Part shown: positions 57,368 through 64,000 of the stretch, piece by piece
Position numbering within the stretch: position 1 is the first letter of the stretch
Layout: every line of letters begins with the position of its first letter
Source: Candidatus Denitrolinea symbiosum
GTDB lineage: Bacteria > Chloroflexota > Anaerolineae > Anaerolineales > Villigracilaceae
Assembly (NCBI GenBank): GCA_017312345.1
Contig: BLAA01000001.1
Coordinates: 1,364,001-1,428,000 of the forward strand
DNA: 64,000 bases
Reading direction: 5' to 3'
Notes under the pieces: generated by a model
The model's database searches: none
What the model was told of the DNA's origin: nothing
The model's input: only the letters and a program-made list of their open reading frames with translations
Translations under genes and position numbers: made by a program

Positions 57368-58426
57368 TTATTTTTTCTCGAGCGGGATGAAGCCGCGTCC
57401 AAGCACTTCCTGGGCGGGAGAGACGATCACGAACGCGTTCGGGTCCTTTTTCGCCACAGCCGCCTTCAGGTTGTACACTTCCGTCACCGTAAGCGCGCAC
57501 AGCAAGATGGATTTCTCCTGGCCGGTGTACATCCCTTTGCCGGAAACGGCGGTCACCCCGCGTTTGAGGTCGGTGAGGATGCGTTCGGAAACAGCCTCGG
57601 CCTGGTCGGTGATGATCAGCGCCAGATACTGCCGCCTGCGGTGCGCGGGGAAGAATCTGGTATGCAGGCCTTTGCCTTCCTCGTATTCGCCATGCTGGTC
57701 TTGCGTATCGCCGCCAAAGCGGGGCAGGACCTCACCGGTGGCCCGGGTCATGCCAATTGTGCCTATGGCAACCAGAACGAGGAAACTATAGTAGGCCAGG
57801 CCTGCCGTGACCACGAGGTGGCCGGGGAGCGGGCCGACGCTGCCGCGTTCAATGAATTCCGCCAGGCTGGTCGTCGGCTGGGGAAAGAGGAAGCTTTTCG
57901 CCAGCCAGGACGCGCCGAGGATGGCGTAGATCCACAGATAGTTGCGCCGCAGGCGGCGTCCAAAAGCCTCCCACATCGAGATCGGAAATTTGGGCGAGAG
58001 CAGATTTTCCGCCAGGCTTTCCGCCCATTCGGGCGAAGGTTGGAACGGCGGCACGAGCATGGCGGCGTAGAAATCCGTCTCCATCAGGCGGATGCGATAA
58101 CTCCACAATTCATAATAGCGATAGCGCCGCGCTTCGATGAACAGGAACCATGTGATGAGCAGGGTATTGAGAATGATGACGCCGTGATGGACCGCGGGCT
58201 GGCCGAAGGCGATGGAAAGCGCCGCGCCGGTGGCAACCACAGCCCAGTTCGTGGTCGTGTCCAGCCGCTGACGCCAGACGTTGGCGCGCTGGATCTCGGC
58301 GCGGAAGAGATGCACCATCGCGGTGACGAATTCGCTGGATTTGAGCTGGTAGCCGCGATAGGTCCAGACCGGTTCCTCGGACGCAGGTTCTTGAACTGGT
58401 TTTGCATTGGATGATTTGACAGGCAT
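57368..58426 (-). CDS. DUF2270 membrane protein fused to a DUF2179 domain
   Basis: This 352-residue protein starts MPVKSSN at 58426 (370 from 58480). The N-terminal region carries the DUF2270 pattern (HLFRAEIQRANVWRQRLDTTTNWAVV, four helices to about residue 230). The C-terminal segment (RGVTAVSGKGMYTGQEKSILLCALTVTE) matches DUF2179, the ligand-binding-like domain normally found on YitT proteins. The pairing suggests a membrane protein with its own regulatory sensor. Function unknown. Confidence 0.82.
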   Translation of the reverse strand: MPVKSSNAKPVQEPASEEPVWTYRGYQLKSSEFVTAMVHLFRAEIQRANVWRQRLDTTTNWAVVATGAALSIAFGQPAVHHGVIILNTLLITWFLFIEARRYRYYELWSYRIRLMETDFYAAMLVPPFQPSPEWAESLAENLLSPKFPISMWEAFGRRLRRNYLWIYAILGASWLAKSFLFPQPTTSLAEFIERGSVGPLPGHLVVTAGLAYYSFLVLVAIGTIGMTRATGEVLPRFGGDTQDQHGEYEEGKGLHTRFFPAHRRRQYLALIITDQAEAVSERILTDLKRGVTAVSGKGMYTGQEKSILLCALTVTEVYNLKAAVAKKDPNAFVIVSPAQEVLGRGFIPLEKK

Positions 58427-58480
58427 TGCGTCTTCTCTCTTTCCGCTTCGAGACTCAGGGACAGCGGGCGAGGCGGTCAT

Positions 58481-58565
58481 GGGCGTTCGCGTCGGGTGGG
58501 CGCCGCGGCGGGGAGGGTGGATGCGCGTCGCGGGCGTTGGCGTCGGGTGGGCGCCGCGGCGGGGA
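58481..58565. repeat. tandem GC-rich direct repeat
   Basis: A 34-bp unit starting GGGCGTTCGCGTCGGGTGG (58481-58514) recurs at 58532-58565 with one mismatch, offset 51 bp. It lies between the DUF2270 gene and the molybdopterin enzyme, next to a GGGGACGAGTCCCC palindrome. Confidence 0.85.
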
Positions 58566-58600
58566 CGAGTCCCCGCTCTATTCCTACGAAGCCCTGCGGG

Positions 58601-61549
58601 CTATTTCTTCGGCAATTGATACGCTTCTTTCGTCGGTTTCAGTGGACGCGCCAGCCAGTATGGGCGACGCGTGCCGTCGGGGCTGACCTTGTCCGCGGGT
58701 CTCGTCATTGCCAGCCAGCGACGATACACTTCCATGGATTTATTCGTATCCACGAACAGGTCGCCCGCTTTTTCGCCCGCTTCGGCTTTGCTGACCTTGT
58801 ACACTTTTTGCAACCAACAGTGGACTCCGCTGATCGGGTCGGGGTGGACGGCGTGAGCGAGGTTTTGGTTCACGCCCACGTTGCTCCACCAGATGCGGCT
58901 GGTATCGGGGTCGGAGGATTCCCATGCTTTCGCGCCGTGAAGGACGCGCATGAGGAAACCGCCTTTGCCGTCGTCGCGCAGTTCCACGAGGTTGGATGAG
59001 CCTTTGTTCACGCCTTTATCTTCGTTCAAGCGCCAGCGTCCGAGGTGATGGCTGATGGCGATAATGCCAGGCTTGATCCCTTCTGTCACCCAAACTGTAT
59101 CCACGAAGTAACCAATCTCAGTCTCCACTTTGGCGAGGTCGCCTGTGTCGAGCCCGAGGCGTTGCGCGTCTTCGGGATTCATCCAGATCGGATTCTTGTG
59201 CGAGATTTCATAGAGCCATTTTGCATTTGCGCTGCGCGTGTGAATCAGAGTTGGCAATCTGAAATTGGGAAGCAAAATCATCTCGCCTTTTTCACGGCTA
59301 ATATTTTCCTGATGAACATGACTCTTCACTGCCCACGGAATCACATTTTCTTTTTCGCCCCAGCCCCAATTGGCAAGCGTGTCGCTAAAAAATTCGAGTT
59401 TCTTCGACGGTGTATCGAAGCCCGCCTTTACTTCGCCGTCAATGTTTACGCCGACAACGTGACTATCTTTGAAAACGCGGTCGTGGGCATCTAACTGGTA
59501 ATTGGTAATTGGTAATTGATCTTGCATGAAATTACCATTTACCCAATTACCAATTACCTTTTCAAACGGAACATAATTTTCTTTTTTCACTTCAAAGACT
59601 CCGTACTTGCGCATGTATGCCAGCGGAGTCAATCCTTCTTTTTCGGCGGCTTCGGGCAGACCAGGCACGGAGTTTTCAAAAATCCATTGATAGTATTCAT
59701 CCACCGTGATGATCTCGCCCTTGCGATACGGCGACTCAAACCACTGACGAATGCCGAGCGAGCCGTCGGGATCCATCTTTGCGGAGAGTTGAATCCAGAA
59801 CTCGTTCTCTTCCCACACTTCGCCAGGGTTGGCTTGAAAAGTGAAATCCACTTTCATACCCGCGCGTTCCATCGCCACGCGCCGCACAGGCTGGCGGAAG
59901 GCGATCCACTGCCCCGCGTGAGTCTCCTGACTCATCAGGTCGTGACGCTCGGGTCCGTGACCCGTGGGTAGAACATAATCGGCGAACCATGCGGTTTCAT
60001 TCCACGTAGGAGTGAGCGCGACATAGCATTTGATTTTTGAATCTTCATCCTTGAGCGCCTTGAGCCACATGAAGCCGTCGGGGTTGACCCACATCGGGTT
60101 GTAGACGCGCGTGAAATACACGTCAATGTCGCCGCGCCCTTCTTCGAGCATATGCGGCAAAAGAATGGACATCTCATAATGCGCGAGCGGATATTCGATG
60201 GGGTAGTGCAGTTCGTTCCACGTTTCGGGGGCGGGCGCGCCTTTGAACGGCTTAGGCACGAACTTGTTCCAACCCGTCATGGATGTGCCGCCCTTGTTGC
60301 CAACGCTGCCCGTGAGCACATTGAGGAAGAACAGACAGCGCGCCACCTGCCATCCGCCGAGGTTTCCAACACTCGCAGAACGCCACACGTGCGTGGCAAG
60401 TTTGCCTTCGCAATTCGCAACGAGTCGCGCCGTTTCTTGAATGCGCTCGATCGGCGCTTCGGATTCTTGCGCGGCGCGTTCGAAGGTGTATTCGGAGTAG
60501 AGGGACTTCAAGACCTTGTCGAATGCTTCAAAGGTAATTGGTAATTGGTGATTGGTAATTGTTTGGCGGGCGGAGTCCCATTCGGGGGATGTGGAGGATT
60601 GGACGTATTGAAGGAACTCTTTCCAATTGACCCATTTACGGACGAAGTTTTTGTCGTAGAGATCGTTTTGGATTAAGTGATTCGCGATGGCGAGGAGGAT
60701 TGTGTTTTCACTACCAGGGTAGGTAGGCAGCCAAACATCGCTCATGGACGCGGTGTTGCTCAGACGCGGGTCGAAGGTGATGAGTTTCGCGCCGTCCGTT
60801 TTGGCATCGATGATGCGTTGGGCGTGCGGGTTGAAGTAATGCCCCGTTTCGAGGTGACTTGAAATCAGCAGGATGACGCGCGCGTTGGCATAATCTGGGC
60901 TGGGACGATCTTGCCCGATCCAGAAGTTGTAGCCCGCGCGCGCCGACGATGAGCAGATATTGGTGTGGCTGTTGTGACCGTCCATGCCCCAGGTCTGCAC
61001 GACGCGGTTGGTGTATCCGTCTTCGCCTGGGCGACCGACGTGATAGACGATCCCATTCGGGCGGCGTTTCTTACTCTCGCGCATTTTTTCGGCGATTTCA
61101 GTTAGCGCCCGCTCCCAAGAGATTTGCTCCCATTTACCTTCGCCGCGTTTGCCAACGCGTTTCAACGGGTACAAGATTCTTTCGGGGTCATACACTTGGT
61201 TATGAGTTGCGGGTCCCTTGGCGCAGTTGCGTCCGCGCGAACCAGGGTGGACGGGGTTGCCTTCGAACTTGCGAATCTCGTAGGTGCCTTTGTCCACGTA
61301 GGCGAGCAGTCCGCAGGCGGATTCGCAGTTGAAGCACACGGTCGGCACAAGGGTGTAATTCCTTGCCACGCGCTTGGGCCATTCCTTACCGTCCCATTCC
61401 GTCCAATCGTCCCATACTTCGGGAGGCGGGTATTGACTGATACGCCCGTCGGGATGGATGACTTCGGTCAGTTTGATGGGTTTGCGGTCGGAGGTTGCGA
61501 ATTGCGGGACGGCGGCGCCTGCGGAGGTTTTGAGAGGGGTGAGGGTCAT
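58601..61549 (-). CDS. molybdopterin oxidoreductase of the DMSO reductase superfamily
   Basis: This 982-residue catalytic subunit starts MTLTPLKT at 61549; the upstream extension is made of TTACCAATTACC repeats. An N-terminal [4Fe-4S] site reads CFNCESACG and GRNCAKG. The active-site region NSHTNICSSSARAGYNFW aligns with the NapA-type Cys position, so Mo is probably Cys-ligated. There is no Tat signal. The partner gene upstream encodes a fused Fe-S/NrfD membrane subunit, so the pair likely forms a PsrABC-like enzyme. Two in-frame repeat insertions occur near 59495-59558 and 60533-60561 (QLPITNYQL, ITNHQLPIT). Substrate unknown. Confidence 0.88.
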   Translation of the reverse strand: MTLTPLKTSAGAAVPQFATSDRKPIKLTEVIHPDGRISQYPPPEVWDDWTEWDGKEWPKRVARNYTLVPTVCFNCESACGLLAYVDKGTYEIRKFEGNPVHPGSRGRNCAKGPATHNQVYDPERILYPLKRVGKRGEGKWEQISWERALTEIAEKMRESKKRRPNGIVYHVGRPGEDGYTNRVVQTWGMDGHNSHTNICSSSARAGYNFWIGQDRPSPDYANARVILLISSHLETGHYFNPHAQRIIDAKTDGAKLITFDPRLSNTASMSDVWLPTYPGSENTILLAIANHLIQNDLYDKNFVRKWVNWKEFLQYVQSSTSPEWDSARQTITNHQLPITFEAFDKVLKSLYSEYTFERAAQESEAPIERIQETARLVANCEGKLATHVWRSASVGNLGGWQVARCLFFLNVLTGSVGNKGGTSMTGWNKFVPKPFKGAPAPETWNELHYPIEYPLAHYEMSILLPHMLEEGRGDIDVYFTRVYNPMWVNPDGFMWLKALKDEDSKIKCYVALTPTWNETAWFADYVLPTGHGPERHDLMSQETHAGQWIAFRQPVRRVAMERAGMKVDFTFQANPGEVWEENEFWIQLSAKMDPDGSLGIRQWFESPYRKGEIITVDEYYQWIFENSVPGLPEAAEKEGLTPLAYMRKYGVFEVKKENYVPFEKVIGNWVNGNFMQDQLPITNYQLDAHDRVFKDSHVVGVNIDGEVKAGFDTPSKKLEFFSDTLANWGWGEKENVIPWAVKSHVHQENISREKGEMILLPNFRLPTLIHTRSANAKWLYEISHKNPIWMNPEDAQRLGLDTGDLAKVETEIGYFVDTVWVTEGIKPGIIAISHHLGRWRLNEDKGVNKGSSNLVELRDDGKGGFLMRVLHGAKAWESSDPDTSRIWWSNVGVNQNLAHAVHPDPISGVHCWLQKVYKVSKAEAGEKAGDLFVDTNKSMEVYRRWLAMTRPADKVSPDGTRRPYWLARPLKPTKEAYQLPKK
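59495..59558. repeat. TTACCAATTACC-type repeats inside a coding region
   Basis: GGTAATTGGTAATTGGTAATT (three units) is followed 12 bases later by an inverted set (AATTACCATTTACCCAATTACC type). They encode NGNFMQDQLPITNYQL in the molybdopterin enzyme without breaking the frame. Confidence 0.85.
60533..60561. repeat. second in-frame TTACCAATTACC-type repeat
   Basis: About 29 bases of GGTAATTGG units encode ITNHQLPIT in the same enzyme. The same repeat also occupies 61580-61623 just upstream of the gene. Confidence 0.85.
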
Positions 61550-61579
61550 GGGGTTCTCGTGTTTCGTGTTGCGTGTTTC

Positions 61580-61623
61580 GTAATTGGTAATTGGTAATTG
61601 GTAATTGGTGATTGGTGATTGAT
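61580..61623. repeat. TTACCAATTACC-type intergenic repeat
   Basis: Five near-identical 8-base units (TAATTGGT) lie before the molybdopterin gene start. This is the normal, intergenic position of the repeat. Confidence 0.85.
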
Positions 61624-61740
61624 TGAGGATGGTGAAAACGCAACGAGGTTGAATTAGTTTTGTTTTGAACAAGATTCGATACACTTTGAGATGATTTTTT
61701 TGAACTCATCGAGTGTGATGTTTTGGTTCATATAACTATC

Positions 61741-62066
61741 TCACAGAGGATACTTGTACCAATTGATTGAAAAGCCAGTCGGTTTGTAGTGGAAGTTCGG
61801 TTTGACAATGGGACAGTTTTCGTCGTGGTGGTCTTCTTCCTGCCATTGGGCATCCTTTTGATCAAATCCGCAAGTGCAATCGCCCAGTAATACGGGAAGA
61901 CCGAAAAAACATCATTCTCGAAGTCCATGCCATACACGCGCCATGAATTGCTATCATCAGGCGCGATGACATCGAAGAGGCGGAACAACTCCTCTTCAAA
62001 TCCTTCTCCGCGCTCGATGGGAAATTCTCCGCGCGAGATTCCGAATAACGCGTTGCCTACTTCCAT
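61741..62066 (-). pseudogene. hypothetical protein gene with a single-base frameshift
   Basis: The frame starts MEVGNALFGISRGEFPIERGEGF and reads FENDVFSVFPYYW at about residue 60. It then changes to an unlikely Thr/Ser-rich tail (ending at 61728). In the other frame the same DNA continues as GDCTCGFDQKDAQW, CPIVKPNFHYKPTGFSINWYKYPL and a stop at 61741, which is clearly the natural end. One missing G in a GGG run (61883-61885) explains the break. It may be a sequencing error or a true mutation. The family is a small Cys-containing protein of unknown role; the gene lies between the two oxidoreductase subunits. Confidence 0.82.
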
Positions 62067-62112
62067 AAGACTCCTTTTGCGGGATAGAGGTATCTCTTGT
62101 TAGACGTTACCG

Positions 62113-62178
62113 TCCACGAATGAAACCACGAATACTCGAATCAGGACACGCGCATTCGTTTATTCGTGAATATTCGTG
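62113..62178. repeat. CCACGAATG-type dispersed repeat
   Basis: Inverted copies of ACGAATAxTCG and ATTCGTGxATATTCGTGG form an imperfect hairpin just before the frameshifted gene. Similar hairpins occur at 36150-36192 and 63871-63945. Confidence 0.65.
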
Positions 62179-62195
62179 GATGGTTTGTGCCTCCA

Positions 62196-63833
<1,638 letters not shown>

Positions 63834-63870
63834 AAGGATGAAGGATGAATTATGAAGGATGAAAGCCTTT

Positions 63871-63945
63871 GAACCGCGAAGCACGCAAAGGTCGCTAAGA
63901 AAACCTTTAAAAATTCTTTGCGTTCTTAGCGCTTCACGGTTAATT
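63871..63945. repeat. long imperfect inverted repeat
   Basis: AACCGCGAAGCACGCAAAG...CGCTAAGAA and TTCTTAGCGCTTCACGGTT are inverted around a short centre. It belongs to the same dispersed type as 36150-36192. Confidence 0.75.
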
Positions 63946-63948
63946 TTT

Positions 63949-64000
63949 TTACGCGGGTTGCGGCGGCGTAACCGCGTTCATAATTGCCGTTGCGAAATCG
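63949..64000 (-). CDS. possible 3' end of a gene cut by the window edge
   Basis: The minus strand reads an open frame ending DFATAIMNAVTPPQPA and TAA at 63949-63951. The piece is too short to identify. It would be the gene upstream of the PsrB-NrfD subunit. Confidence 0.35.
   Translation of the reverse strand, partial: DFATAIMNAVTPPQPA

Overview
This 64 kb window is bacterial and probably comes from a member of the Chloroflexota, class Anaerolineae. That assignment is an inference from protein style and from intergenic repeats of the TTACCAATTACC, CGTCACCCG and CCACGAA types. No rRNA or tRNA gene was seen, so taxonomy cannot be fixed from the window alone. Nearly all genes lie on the minus strand in tight, often ATGA-overlapping operons.

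Region 1 (1-13.7 kb) handles metal ions. A Zn-type ArsR operon (isoprenylcysteine methyltransferase-like protein, ArsR, small membrane protein, P1B-4 ATPase) sits behind a clear promoter and a 12-2-12 operator. Next come an amphi-Trp protein, a 41-residue membrane peptide, and a P2A-type cation ATPase whose operon starts with a yybP-ykoY (Mn2+) riboswitch. A CDF transporter with manganese-type ligands, a CmtR-like Cd/Pb sensor with its P1B ATPase, and a divergent FTR1 iron permease / DtxR pair complete the region.

Region 2 (13.7-41.3 kb) is a copper and thiol-redox island. It holds CuA-domain proteins, NapH-like Fe-S membrane proteins, three multicopper oxidase or Rieske genes, a CopA operon, YHS and HMA mini-proteins, CcdA/DsbA/TlpA-type thiol proteins and a NarX/NarL-type two-component system. 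Two things stand out. An 18-bp palindrome (ATAGGC-N6-GCYTAT) recurs at 11 places; at nine of them a -10 box lies 57-58 bp away, usually with no -35 box. This looks like one local regulon. Second, the DUF1573-like gene at 13689-14150 has an in-frame UGA after Cys92, followed by a perfect small hairpin, and reads as a selenoprotein.

Region 3 (41.4-57.3 kb) is clearly richer in GC. It begins with a 5'-truncated comM/yifB remnant. It then carries a LacI-controlled amino-sugar or glycan utilisation locus: ABC sugar importer, Gfo/Idh dehydrogenase, PIG-L and ChbG-type deacetylases, ceramidase-like protein, GPH symporter, GH4 glycosidase, BadF-type sugar kinase and DegT aminotransferase. A complete IS1595-family element with 24-bp inverted repeats and an 8-bp target duplication interrupts the locus.

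Region 4 (57.3-64 kb) holds a DUF2270-DUF2179 membrane protein, then a molybdopterin oxidoreductase and a fused PsrB-NrfD partner. Intergenic-type repeats have been read into the oxidoreductase coding sequence in frame.
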